Positions 11,470 to 22,190 of a DNA stretch of 64,000 nt are shown here, piece by piece. The stretch covers positions 23,791,641 through 23,855,640 of the forward strand of contig JBOZIK010000001.1 of assembly GCA_051453625.1 (NCBI GenBank), read 5' to 3'. The notes under the pieces are model-generated. The model had not been told where the DNA came from, did no database searches, and saw only the letters and a list, made by a program, of their open reading frames with translations. The translations under genes were made by a program, and so were the position numbers. The DNA comes from Welwitschia mirabilis (taxonomy: Eukaryota; Gnetophyta; Gnetopsida; Welwitschiales). Positions within the stretch are counted from its first letter, which is position 1, and every line of letters starts with the position of its first letter.

Positions 11470-12439
11470 ATACAATCATGATGTATTTTCTTAATGTCTT
11501 TCAACATTTTCCCTATAGTTATACCTTCCTTGATGGTTGTTTTACATCATGTTTAACTAATTTATATCAATTATTCCAAGCATTTTCAAGAATCTTTTAA
11601 AGCTAAGTTGAGTAAATTTCTAGCACATCCAAAATTTACTAGTTTTTTAGTTTGTCTATTCAATCAATTATAAAAGTAGTTAACAAGTTCTTCTCTTTAA
11701 AATTCATTTACAAGATTGGATGAGGAAGTAATTAAAAATATCTTATAAGTTGTAGCATAATTTTCATGATGAGGTTGTGCAACATTGATGACTTCGTTTT
11801 TTCTTTTCCTCATAATTGCTTCACTCATGAATGCTTTTATGAAAGCATCTTGAACTTGGCTCCAAGTCTTACGTATTTTATGGGGTATAGCTTCTAACTA
11901 ATTTTTAGCCTTATCTTTAACGTTGAAAGGAAAAATGATAATGTAAGTCCTATCAGTAACCTTCTTTTTTCCATTTCCAAAAGTAAGAATAAGTTATTCT
12001 ATTTTAGCTAAGTGTTGAAAAGGGTCTCCTTCATCATCTCTTGAGAAGGTAGGATAGGCTTACAAGTTTTTGAGTTCCATATCATCTCCATCAGGTAGAT
12101 TAAAGGATTTTGGAATCTCTCTTTCTATTTAAGCTAATAATTCCTTGAGGGTTAATATAGTAGAGGTAGCAGTATAAGCAAAGGCAGAAATATTTGCAGT
12201 TTTAGAAGGGAAAAATCTTTGAGAGGTAGGATTTGAAGAGGAAAATGATTTAAACAAATTACTTTAAAAAATAAATAAATTACTTTCAAAATATAAAAAG
12301 CATAATAATCATATTATTCTATTCTATATTAAAATGAAATTTTCTAATCTCAAGTTCTTGAATTGAAATCTACTAGTCCTTCTTTAATTACTTTACTGAT
12401 AAATTACTTTTCTTGTTAATGATTTTTTTATGTGACCAT
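11470..12439 (-). pseudogene. Athila/Tat-type gag fragment (element 5)
   Basis: Gag forms the cytoplasmic particle that packages element RNA. From an ATG at 12439 the minus strand gives the N-terminal region, then TLKELLA, a conserved PKSFNLPDGDDMELKNL stretch matching 'PFNLPPGEDVELRNLNAYP' of element 2, then FQHLAKIE, TYIIIFPFNVKDKAK, TWSQVQDAFIKAFMSEA and VNYFYN. These correspond in order to the gag of elements 1 and 2. The DNA just after the start shares GGACTAGTAGATTTCAA with element 1 (near 19143). Stops are mostly Gln-type. It ends before the zinc knuckle and no LTR is visible, so this is a fragment of a third family member. Confidence 0.8.
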
Positions 12440-13556
12440 TCCTTGAATATTGAAAAAATCAACCTTTTAGAATTCCTTAAACTTCTCCCTAGAAATTGCA
12501 CTAATATATTGGGAGGTAAATCATGTGATCAATTTAGTACTTTCTTCTAATGAATCCTTTATCTTTGATACCTATAAATCTAAATAAAACTCACTCAAAC
12601 CATACTAGTATATGGGAGTTAATTTGAATGTTATACTTTAGAGATGAATTCTAAGTAGGAAGTTATAAGATTGATTTAATCAAAAAGAATAGAATCAAAA
12701 TGATTTTCTTTTCTAACTTTAGAATGATAAATTAATGAAAATGCAATAATGCAATGAATCCATATAAGATGCAAAGATGAGATACAAGCCTAAATGCAAA
12801 GCCTAATCAAGTGTAACAACTTGTTATCACCCAAGTTAGACCTTATAATATATATCAATTATAAATAATTATTCCTTAAATCAAGTAACATAAACTATAT
12901 AAAAGATTAGAAAGTAATTTAAAAGAATACTTTAGTCAATAACTATTGAAAAATCTAGTTTTGATGACTTTACTTGTTAAACATTTTGTATCTTTATGTA
13001 GATAGGTTATTACAAGTACATCAGACCTCGAAAGGTACTAGAGCATGATGAATCTTCTAAATAAATATCTTATGAAAAGGATCAGATTCTAAACTATAAA
13101 ATCAAGTGTTTGAAGATGTTTAAGAAATTAAATATGTATTAAGTGAAAACATTTGGAAAGTGAAGATGTTTGAAATGTACAGAGCTAAAATAGGTAACAG
13201 ATTCAATTTATCTTTCACTAATATTTTATATTTTAGATAAGCACTAATCTTGTACATTACAGATTTACAATCATAAAGGTCCAAGGATACGATAGTGCAA
13301 AATTCATTAGAATCTAGATAAGTTAATTCAAGATGTATACAAATGTGAAGATGTCTTAAAAGAAAACATTTATAAAATTCAAGATGTCTTGACTCAAAGT
13401 TAATATTGAGTCAAAATAAAGTTATGCATCAAGCATAGAAGTTAACTATCTATTACATGGTAGTTACAGATTCAAGCGGCTGTCTTCTAAGCTCAAATAG
13501 CTAGATCTTTCTTACCGTTATAAATCATCAACATTAAGAATCAAAGCAATGACTCT
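12440..13556. other. AT-rich stretch, mostly unassigned
   Basis: The part next to 12439 should be the leader of element 5; a decayed tRNA-Asp-like site may lie near 12556-12575, but this is weak. The rest should be the internal region of the copia-type element whose primer site is at 13557. It contains repeated AGATGT words but no frame that I can support. Confidence 0.3.
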
Positions 13557-13575
13557 ACCTTACTTTAATACCAAA
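13557..13575 (-). other. Primer-binding site, initiator tRNA-Met type (copia-like)
   Basis: The minus strand reads TTGGTATTAAAG. It matches TTGGTATCAGAG, the common copia primer site complementary to initiator tRNA-Met, apart from two transitions. It directly abuts an LTR end (plus strand TGAAGGATCA at 13576), as required for a minus-strand element. Confidence 0.65.
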
Positions 13576-14857
13576 TGAAGGATCAAGAGCCTTAGAGGAA
13601 GTGATGAAGAGGATTTAAAAAACAAACAAATATATTCACAAACTATCTTCATAAGAAATAAATACTAAAATATTTATGTAAACGAAAAGCTAAAACTAAT
13701 CTAAAAATAAAAGAATTTAAAGCACAAGCACAAAAATACCAATGGAGATGTACACATGATTTATAGTGATTCAAGAAACCCCATACTCTACTCTTGGAGA
13801 TCAGCTTCTATTCAAGCCTGATTCAGATCTTCATTAATCTCTTTTTTGATATTTTAAGTTCACTTATAACTTTTAAAATTGGACTTTCTAAGGCTCAGTC
13901 TCAATCTTTAGCAATAATACAAANNNNNNNNNNAAAGTAGTAATAATGGTATGCCATCATGCACAGGTTTCACTAGATCTCTAGCTCAAGAATCATATTA
14001 CTACACTGTTTGAAAAGATAGCATAATTTAATTAACTAAGTACAAAATTATAATAATAGTTCTTTGTTTATCTTTTAGTCAGGTAAAGGATGTACCAATG
14101 AGTTCTATAATGATTTCATAATAATTCAAAATTGATACAGTGATTTTGACTCTTGGAAAATATATAGGAGAAGTTTTTTAGGGTTTTTATGATTGAAAAG
14201 ACTTTTCAATGGATAAAAATAGGTGCTCAAATGGCTAGAAAAATCTTGTTTATATCATGACTGGTTGACCCCTCAAAATGTCTAGTTGATTCCATATAGG
14301 ACCATCACTGAAGTCAGTTGCCCTCATATTCTTTTATATGACCTCTATTTCTTATGACTCCATGTCTAGTTGATTCCTTAGGGTCTGATCAATCATAGAT
14401 CTGGTTAGTCATATATTTATATAGTCAATCCCATATCTAGGAAAAATTATAACACTATTTTATGATCTAGGTTTAGTTAATCTCATGAAGATCTGGTTGA
14501 TACCTTACTGACAAAGAATAGAAACATTTCACTCTAGATGTGATCAATCCATCTAAAATCTATTGATCCCTTGATGATTAGCTATGAAAGATTAGGTGCT
14601 TATACCTGATCGATTTCTCAAGAATCTATTCAACCCCTTTGAAATTAATTTGTGATAGTTTATATTCTAGGTTTTGATTGACCCCTTAGGAATACGATCA
14701 ACCCCATTGAGGGTATTAAAACTGTCAGGTTCAGTTTTAATTAGTGGCAAAATGTTTTAGCTTTTAAACTATAAGGATTAATATTTTTCACATAAGATAC
14801 AACATGTTTTGCTAAATAGAGAATGTTAGTTTGATAACAACTTGGCAAACATTAACA
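13576..14857 (-). mobile_element. Copia-type LTR (5' LTR of a minus-strand element)
   Basis: On the plus strand the segment starts TGAAGGATCAAGAGCC next to the primer site and can be closed at ATTAACA near 14857. In element orientation this gives TGTTAATG...TTCA, with TG/CA ends. Inside is a phrase like the 'ATTTA.AGTGGTTC' common in plant copia LTRs (near 13758). A dozen decayed copies of a CTGGTCGACC-like word lie in the half distal to the primer site. The internal region at lower coordinates is unreadable. The outer end is a best guess. A 10-N gap lies at 13924-13933. Confidence 0.5.
14262..14712. repeat. Clustered degenerate CTGGTTGACCCC-like words
   Basis: Variants of (T)CTGGTTGA(C/T)CCC occur about a dozen times in 450 bases. 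Clear examples are CTGGTTGACCCC near 14262, TCTAGTTGATTCC near 14282 and 14362, TCTGGTTGATACC near 14492, TTGATTGACCCC near 14676 and GATCAACCCC near 14694. They fit decay of an ancestral GGTCGACC word by CpG loss. Their role is unknown. Confidence 0.6.
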
Positions 14858-14910
14858 CAACAACCATAACTTCTATAATAGATCTTTGTAATTACATCCC
14901 TTCATTATTT
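14830..14910 (-). pseudogene. Protease-region scrap of a Tekay/Del element
   Basis: The word ATAGATCTTTG.AATTACA.CCCTT.ATTAT near 14876-14907 matches the start of the protease region of element 3 (55302-55335). In the minus strand it reads as the 'QRSIV' segment. It is followed within a few bases by the primer site and LTR, so gag between them has been lost. Confidence 0.55.
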
Positions 14911-14940
14911 AGAAATGAGAATTTTTTATGAGATTACATT

Positions 14941-16747
14941 TGAAAATAGGATATATATTATTAAAAGTTAAACTAAGAAATATTTTTATAATCTTAGGAA
15001 GGACATAGCTATTATTATAAGGTGATGGATTTTTATTTATATTTTAAAGTACATAATCAAGTTTATCCCCCTTTTTAATTTTTAATAGATAAATTTTATA
15101 AGTTATGAATATGGATTTTTACTTTAAAGCTATATGATGATATAATTTAGGATGAATAACTTAGTTGGAGATTTGATTATTTCCAAGGATATATAAGGTT
15201 TTATTTATATATTTATATTTCTTGCAATAAGACTAAGCTCTTTAAGAAATCATACAAGGTTATTATCCTAAATTATTAAGATAATTTTAATTATTCTAAG
15301 TGATTATTATTTATAGCTATAAGGTAATAGGACTTTTAATGACTTGAAATCATCTTAGTTTTTTTAGAGATTTACAATTATCATGGGTTGGGGTTATAGT
15401 TAAATTTATGAATACTTTAGTCACTATGCTAAATATAATTAACTTCTAAGATTAATAAGATATTAAAGTTATCATTAGCATAATCTTTATAATTATTGGG
15501 ATTAATATGAGTGTAATTGATATATATTTAGAAAGTAGGAAAACTATAAATATAATGAAATTTATGATTATTAGGAAATAGGATTAAATTCATGCTTATC
15601 TAGGAGTTAGAGTTATCTTGGAATATAGTATTATAAGAAATATACTTGATTTTACTTATGGTTTAAAATTATTAATGATATAATTAACTTTATAGCTATT
15701 AGAAATTAAGGTAATTATCATTAAGAAATATTATTAAAAATATAATTAGATTTATATTCTCATAAATTTATAAGTGCTTAATATAAGTATTTTTTAAGTT
15801 AGCCTAGATTTAATACTAATTTGTGATACCCATTCTTCTCTTATGCTAATTAAGCACTATATTTTTTACTTTTTTCTTTATCTTTATTTTTTCTTTAATA
15901 TTATTACCTATTAGCTACAATAGAACTTAAGACTAAATTCTAATTATTCCTTTATTAATTTATATATTCTAAGGAACAAAAATCATATTAATATCATATA
16001 TTTACCTTTAATTAATTTCAAGATTATCTTAGTTTACAAATAATAGCAATGTCATAAGTTTGTGTTCATCATTTCTTCTTAGTTTTTTACCACATAAAAG
16101 ATATTTTGTAAATAGTTCAGGAGATGTAAACTTATTAACAACATACATAAATAAGTTTTAAGGATAATACCTAACTAATATAATAAGAGGTTACAGCTCC
16201 AATTAATGGCATTCCAACTCGATATTCACCACCCTTTAAATGTAAGTTGGTTCTACTTTAGGTTCTAAACTATATAGACATGGTCAAGCTCAACTCCATA
16301 GGCTTTCACTTCACCTCGATATAGCCCCAATATAAGTGATAGATAGTACATGAGATGGATGCATACTTACAAATGATCCCCGCTTCCTTGAAGCATCTCT
16401 GAATGATGGAACATGATCCATCGATGTCAAGGGCTCAAGATATTAAGTCAAAGTAATTTCATACATGGGTAGGATAGGAGAGTGATGATTAAATCCACTT
16501 CCAAAAGGGTGTTACAAAAACAAATACAATGCACTCCACCTAAATGATGAAATCCAAGTATGGGGATAAACATTATTAAAATTATCTTAACTTACTCTTA
16601 TTTGATGAATACACCACACAAATGCATGTAAATAATTCTAACTAATGTGAATATTTAATGGATTATTTACCTAGTTATAATAATTCTAATCATCATTTGA
16701 TTCATTTTATAGAAACAACCATAAAAATAAAGTAAGCATACAAGAAC
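14941..16747 (-). mobile_element. Tekay/Del-type LTR, copy a (cut by gap)
   Basis: The low end (TGAAAATAGGATATATATTATTAAA) matches the LTR end of element 3 at 56553 for about 180 bases, and both are preceded by a decayed tRNA-Met primer site (minus strand TAATCTCATAAA here). The upper part (about 15986-16747) is repeated at 16915-17314 plus 26039-26400, roughly four bases in five alike by eye. It runs into the gap at 16748. No coding frames are present. Confidence 0.6.
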
Positions 16748-16847
16748 NNNNNNNNNNNNNNNNNNNNNNNNNNNNNNNNNNNNNNNNNNNNNNNNNNNNN
16801 NNNNNNNNNNNNNNNNNNNNNNNNNNNNNNNNNNNNNNNNNNNNNNN
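16748..16847. other. Assembly gap (100 N)
   Basis: A fixed-size gap between the two Tekay/Del LTR copies. The copies flanking it are too divergent to be a simple haplotype overlap. Confidence 0.95.
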
Positions 16848-17314
16848 ATAAACATAGCAAAACCTAGGATCAAATTTTACTTATTCCCATATTAGCATTT
16901 CTATATTTTAAGCAAAATAAATCATATTAATATTATATATTTACCTATAATTAGTTTCTAAATTATTTTGGTTTATAAACAATACTGATGTCCTAAGTTT
17001 ATATTTTGTATTTCTTCCTAGTTTTTGATTATATAAAAGATATGTTATGAATAGTTAAGAATACGTAAACATGTTATAAACATAGATAAATAAGGTAAGG
17101 ATAATACTAAACTAATATAATAAGAGGTTGCAATTATAATTAATGGCATTCCAACTCAATACTGACCATTTTTTAGAATGAGTTAGTTCTATTTCAAGTT
17201 CTAAACTATACAAACATGGCTAGGCTCAACTCCATAGGCTTTTAGTTCATCTGGATATACCCCAATATAGGTAATCAGTAGTACATGAGGTGGATGCATA
17301 CTTACAAATAATCT
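16848..17314 (-). mobile_element. Tekay/Del-type LTR, copy b, left part (split by element 1)
   Basis: Matches copy a up to CTTACAAATAATC and is then interrupted by element 1. The sequence resumes at 26039 with CTTCACTTTTTTGAAGCATCT, where copy a reads CCGCTTCCTTGAAGCATCT without interruption. This uninterrupted counterpart defines the insertion point. Confidence 0.7.
17310..17314 (+). repeat. Target-site duplication of element 1, left (AATCT)
   Basis: AATCT precedes the 5' LTR; AACCT follows the 3' LTR at 26039-26043. They agree at four of five bases, and the mismatch is a C/T transition. Confidence 0.7.
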
Positions 17315-17551
17315 TGATGCGCTGTCAAATTGTATGTATTTGATGGGGTGTTATAAGCCATTTTGTAGGACATTTATACAGGTTTAGATGCTATTTTAAG
17401 GATTATAATGAATTAATAAAATATCTCAAAAATGTGTAATTCTTGACATGATTAAAAGCATGTAAGGCATATTTCTGATTCATATGGCTTTAGAAGAAAA
17501 TCATTGATGCAAAACAAAGACTTCTTGTGAGTTAAAAAGATAAAGAGGATT

Positions 17552-17702
17552 GTTATCCTCTCTATCATCTTCATGAAAGATAGGACAATAGCACTATAGA
17601 TGCCACATGGAAATGCTAACATGGAATAGAGCTAGAACTGCTGAGTCATCCTTCTAAAGGAGTGTTGTCCTCATGGTCATACCCATGACAACCAGGATGA
17701 TA
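17552..17702. repeat. Two inverted-repeat motifs in the 5' LTR of element 1
   Basis: First motif: CTATC (17562) pairs with GATAG (17579), flanked by TTATCC and GGACAA. Second motif: GTTGTC (17664-17669) pairs exactly with GACAAC (17687-17692), followed by AGGATGATAC. The LTR 3' copy has the same two motifs at 25103-25250. Confidence 0.75.
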
Positions 17703-17810
17703 CTTGTAATTTATAGCTAACCTTTGTCTATTTCATCTATTTTATTCATCTCTTTCTTATAATTTAGTATGTTTTGTAGTGTCTTTTGTATGTCAGTTTT
17801 ATTTCTTAAT

Positions 17811-17824
17811 CCTATAAATAAGAC
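17811..17824 (+). promoter_or_regulatory. TATA box of element 1 5' LTR
   Basis: CCTATAAATAAGA, conserved in the 3' LTR (25346-25358). It would drive the genomic RNA, starting roughly 30 bases downstream. Confidence 0.65.
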
Positions 17825-18506
17825 CCTCTTTAACTCTCCTCTCTATCTTCAATGCGCTGGCGATTTTTGTGATAGGAGATTAAAGGGCAGGAGATCCATA
17901 TCAAGAGTTGTAAAAAGATGTTTCCTTGGTAAAGGGCTGTGCATCCTCTATTGAGGCTCAACTATTTTATAACCCAGATGCTAGTTCCATTTTAATAAAA
18001 AACTCTATTTCATTTGTGCATTTAATTTTGTTATATGTTCCTTATGGTTTATCTTATCCTTGATCCAATGATAGTTTCATTGATAATATAGGTCTTAAGG
18101 TAGCCTTCATTAAGGTTGAAGAGAATAGTTTAGATTAATTTTGCATTACATTTGCTTAACTTACCTGATAGATTAAGTTAGTCTTGGTTAGTGACAGTCT
18201 CCTTTGCTGATTTAGTTTATACAAGGTTGGTCTTCCTAACAAATCAATTAAGTAATTACATAAGTGTTCATCTAGGTTTAGTTACATTTGCATTGCATTA
18301 CATCTTTATTTCTTGCATTATTCTTAAATTTTATTCACCTCATTCTTTAAAAATCAATTCTCATTCTTCTCTTGTAATTCTTCGACGAGTTACAACATTT
18401 GGGTCACTCCCATTTATACTAGAGTGAGCATTTTGCAATCTATATATTTTGATTAAGAGGATTTTAACTAAGACATGAAGTTGCAAAAATAGGCACTACA
18501 ACATCT

Positions 18507-18524
18507 TGGCATCATTGCCAGGGA
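18507..18524 (+). other. Primer-binding site, tRNA-Asp type (element 1)
   Basis: TGGCATCATTGCCAGGGA, three bases after the LTR end. Plant Athila-type elements use TGGCGCCGTTGCCGGGGA, complementary to the 3' end of tRNA-Asp. The four differences are all C-to-T or G-to-A, at former CpG or CCG positions. Confidence 0.85.
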
Positions 18525-18680
18525 AGGCTACTGAGGAGCATGAGAATTATCATCATTTGGGTGAGTAAATCAGATGTCTATTCAATTATTTATATATAGT
18601 GACATTGTATTTTTTTTATTAGGAAATGTAGATGTTCTATTTGTAGTTTTTAGTTTTTTGTAGTTTGTAGTAATAGTTTT

Positions 18681-19025
18681 CATCCTTTCTATCATCTCTA
18701 TGACATTGAAAATGACAGCACTAGTTTTCTTAGCTTTAATTTTTTTCTTTGTACTTTCTTTCATCTTTAGCTTCGGTAGTATTGTTCTCTTGTTCATCGT
18801 CCCCATGACAAGGTAGACAATAACTTTATTTTTAGCTTTAGCTTTTAGATTATAGTTTTTTTTAGTATAATAATATTTGATTTCTATTTTATCTTGTATC
18901 ATCCACATGATCAAAAGCATGATAGTCTATAATTTTGGCTTTCATCTTCCTCTCCACTAAATTTCTGTTTTCTACTTTCTGTGTTTGTCATTTCCCTATC
19001 ATTCCCATGATAGTTAGGATGATTG
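18681..19025. repeat. Array of inverted-repeat motifs in the element 1 leader
   Basis: Four related motifs built on CTATCAT..ATGA(C/T)A lie between the primer site and gag: near 18681-18716, 18786-18820, 18889-18920 and 18994-19025. The last is exact: CTATCAT (18996-19002), loop TCCC, ATGATAG (19007-19013), then TTAGGATGA. As RNA they would form small hairpins with palindromic cores. Packaging or dimerisation is a guess. Confidence 0.7.
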
Positions 19026-19079
19026 TTAATTGTTTTTTATTTTGTTTTCTATTGCTTTCTATTTATAGGATGCTGTGAC

Positions 19080-20616
19080 ATGGCTAGTCTAGGAAAGAAA
19101 TATTAAAAAAAAAGTCTATTGATAAAGGAAAACATCAAAGAAGGACTAGTAGATTTCAAAATCAAATTAGATAAACAATCTATAGGTACATATAATATTC
19201 CTTTTGATTTTTTTTTTTTAAATCTAATCCCATTCAAGAAAACTTTTTAGAAGATAATTTAGAAAAAGAAGATAATTTTACAATGTTGAATGCTACACAA
19301 AAGTAAAAACAAGTTGTAAGGTCTTCAACCCCTAGTTCTTATGCGAACCTTACCCTTAAGGAATTACTAGCAAATAAGAAATGAGAAGTTCAAAATCCTT
19401 TCAATTGACCATCGGAAGATAATGTTGAGTTAAAAAACCTAAATGCCTATCCAATCTTTAATGGTAAACATAATGAAAACCCCCTCTAACACATCGCAGA
19501 CATAGAATAGTTAGTTCTTACCTCAGAGAACAAAAATAAAAGGATTATTAATCAAACATACATGGTTATTTTGCCTATGACATTGAAGAGAAGAGTAAAA
19601 CTTTACCTAAAAATTATACCCAAAAAAAAATTAAAGTCTTGAAATCAAGCCTAGAAGGCCTTCATTAAAAGGTTCATAAGTGAATTAACCATTAGGGGAA
19701 AAAATGGAAGTAATAAATTTTCAACAACAACTATATGAGAATTATGCTTTTACATACAAATGCTTTTTAATTGCCATTCACTCTAATCCAGTAGATGCTT
19801 TCACATAAGAAGTAGTAGTTAACTACTTTTATATTGGGCTAAATCATGAAACAAAATAACTTGTAGACTTCTTTTATGATGGAAACCTTATAAACCTCAC
19901 ATTAAATAATGTCTTAAAAACATTAGAAGAACTTATGAAGGTTAGTCATATCTGGTCAACATCAAAAGAAAACCACACTATAGGACAACTCATCAAAGAT
20001 TCAAAAGAGGTTAAACAAGAAAAGAAGGTAGAAGACAAGTCTATAGATCTGATAAAGATTTTACAATAACTCTAGAAAGATACACTAAAATGATTTTAGA
20101 TGCCAAATCAATAACTAAAAAGAATGTTATGCCAATATGTAACTTATGTAAGAACAACTATCACATAACTAAAAACTATCTACTTTTACCCACCTACAAA
20201 GAAAATATATATAAACAAGTTTATTCTTTTAACCAAGAATTTGCAAACTTCCACCAGTCATAACCTAGGATGAATTCACAATCCAACTTTCAAACCTTTA
20301 ACAATAAGTTCAAAAATTTCCAACCTTTCAAAAATCATTTTGAAAATGTAAATTTTTAACCAGGTCCACTAAATTTTCAAGATGATTCACTTCAAAACAC
20401 TATTATTAACCTTATGGACTTACAAAAAAAATTAAATACTAACATTGAAAACTTAGTAAATGTTCTTCAATAAACCATGTTAGCAAATCAAAGACCACAA
20501 GAATCATTGACAATACAACCTCTCCCAAATCCCAGTAAAGTGAGAAGAGATTGTAAGGTTGTAACACGAAGTGAGCATGAAGTAAACCCTCCTCCTTGTG
20601 AAGCATCAACCTTTTA
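19080..20616 (+). pseudogene. Element 1 gag
   Basis: The capsid and nucleocapsid protein. It starts at the first ATG after the leader (MASLGKKY). A conserved NVELKNLNAYPIFNG segment, QTYMVILPMTLKRRVKLYL, then FIKRFISELT follow, matching element 2 gag in order. The zinc knuckle at 20138-20179 reads CNLCKNNYHITKNY: a CCHC box whose last Cys codon has become TAT (Tyr), a G-to-A change that should abolish RNA binding there. After it come Asn/Phe-rich repeats (FQTFNNKFKNFQPFKNHFE) and NLMDLQKKLNTN. Many TAA/TAG stops and a few frame changes break it. Confidence 0.85.
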
Positions 20617-20939
20617 AAATAATATAGAGATGATGAGAAAGAAGGAGACATTGAAATATTAAAAAATTATAACTTTCCTTCTCTTAGTAAAAATGAAAAG
20701 AAAAATTCTTCACAAAAGTAATCCTTTACCTCTTTCCTTGATAGGCTTAATGTTAATTTAACTTTTAATAAACATCTCAAATCATTAATAGAAAATATAA
20801 GCATAAACTTATCTTTTTAGAAACTTTTACAACAAAATTGAGGGTACTTAAGCTATGAAAATACTTAACAAAAAGAAAATGAAAATAATTTATTCCTAGC
20901 ATAGGTTTTAGCTCAATCCCTCATGAATTTAGTGTTATA

Positions 20940-21340
20940 AGAATCTTCAAAATTTAAAGATCTAGGGGCATCAATGGTAAGTCTTACATTAGAGGGAAAC
21001 AAAAATATTAGAAGAGCTTTAATTGACATTGGAGTAAGTATTAACATCATGCCATTACATATTTGCAAGAAACATAGTTTAGAAGGTAGAATAGAGCCTA
21101 CTCAGATTCTCTTAAAGTTAACACTTTAGTTAAGAAATCTTTAAGAATCGTCAAAGATTTAGTAATCCAAATTTAAAAGGCTTACTACCCAATGGATGTA
21201 GTTATCATATAGGTTGAACATAATGGAGGTTATCCATTACTTTTAGGATGAGCCTTCTATGCAATAACCCACTGCATTATTGATACAAGAACTAGGATGA
21301 TAAAGTATCACCTAGAAAATATAAAGTTATAATTAGAGTT
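20940..21340 (+). pseudogene. Element 1 protease
   Basis: A retroviral-type aspartic protease that would cut Gag-Pol. ALIDIGVSINIMPLH at about 21015-21060 carries the catalytic Asp of the plant 'ALIDLGAS.N.MP' motif; the Ala before Ser is Val here. Downstream are YPMDVVII.VEHNG, PLLLG and HCIIDTRTRMIKYHLENIK, the usual second half and the flap-to-end region ('PLLLGRPF..T....ID'). The Arg after PLLLG is a stop. The linker 20616-20940 joins gag to it. No reverse transcriptase follows. Confidence 0.85.
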
Positions 21341-21639
21341 TTTGATATAACTGAGAAAGGCCTAGGTGATGAATGGGACATAGAAAGTAAAATCAAGCCA
21401 ACTTTATTTCTTCAACATCATTCCCTTAAAGAAAGAGGGTTGATATTACATGAATCTATACTTTATGATGTTTCAATTAAGATTAAAAATTAGAAGTCTT
21501 TGAAACATCCAACTTTGGGTATGAATTTTTAGATTAGAATGAAGAAATAAAACCGTTAGATTACAAGGAAGTTTAACTATTAAATGAAAACTCATACCTT
21601 AATAAAATTATCCATGACAGAAGCTAAAGACTAATTATT

Positions 21640-22070
21640 TTAGTTTAAATATAAAAAATATTCCTAGTGTATTGAAATATATTTTTCTTTGTGAATATTA
21701 AAACAAAACTCTTATAATCAATGAAATTCTTTTACCTTAACAAAAGTCAACATTAATCTCCCTTTTGACTTCCAAAATTCATGCACTTTCATGATCTCAT
21801 AAAGATTTTTTTGGTTTCCCTCTCTTCCTCTAATTGATTTTACTAAAAAATAATTGTATATCTTTTATGTTTTATTAATTAGTGAATATTTGGTTTGGGC
21901 CTTATTTCTCTAAAAGAATGCAATATCTTGAAACCATCAAAACAAATCCTTCCCTTTTTCTTCCTTTTTGATAAAAGTGTTAAATAGATTTTAGGATTGA
22001 ATAAAATTTGTTTGCTTTAATGTTTCCTTTTTACTCTTATGTTTTTAAGTAATAAATTAATATATGATTA
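21640..22070. other. Filler at the pol deletion of element 1
   Basis: About 430 bases of T-rich sequence replace RT, RNase H and the integrase core. No frame, primer site or match elsewhere in the window was recognised, so it may be inserted DNA or unrecognisable remnants. Confidence 0.5.
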
Positions 22071-22071
22071 G

Positions 22072-22190
22072 GTTCTTTTCTTTTTAAGAAAGTGCATTAT
22101 AATGATTATATTAAGATTTTTGACTTATCCACTAAAGAAATTTAGAAAGTTAATGGATAAAAGTTGAAAATTATATGAGCAACATTTTGA
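22072..22190 (+). pseudogene. Element 1 integrase C-terminal tail
   Basis: FKKVHYNDYIKIFDLSTKEI followed by KVNG.KLKIYE matches the integrase end of element 2 (VERVHSNGFIKI, then KVNG.RLKLYEGS). Only the last 40 or so residues remain. This shows that the deletion removed an internal segment and that the 3' part was kept. Confidence 0.8.

Larger units (their letters stand above)
17315..18503 (+). repeat. Element 1 5' LTR
   Basis: Begins TGATGCGCTG and ends CACTACAACA. It aligns along its whole length with 24899-26038. A TATA box, CCTATAAATAAGA, lies at 17811-17824 and recurs at the same place in the 3' copy. The U3 part carries two of the family's inverted repeats. The open frames inside it (17769, 18191) are fortuitous. 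Confidence 0.85.

Noticed and set aside
18582-18920. 112-codon Lys-rich minus-strand ORF
   Set aside because: It is the reverse strand of the T-rich leader of element 1, without motif.
17500-19030. CRISPR array suggested by repeated ATCATC..GATGAT words
   Set aside because: Repeats are imperfect, irregularly spaced and lie in LTR and leader of a eukaryotic retrotransposon; no cas gene and no uniform spacers.
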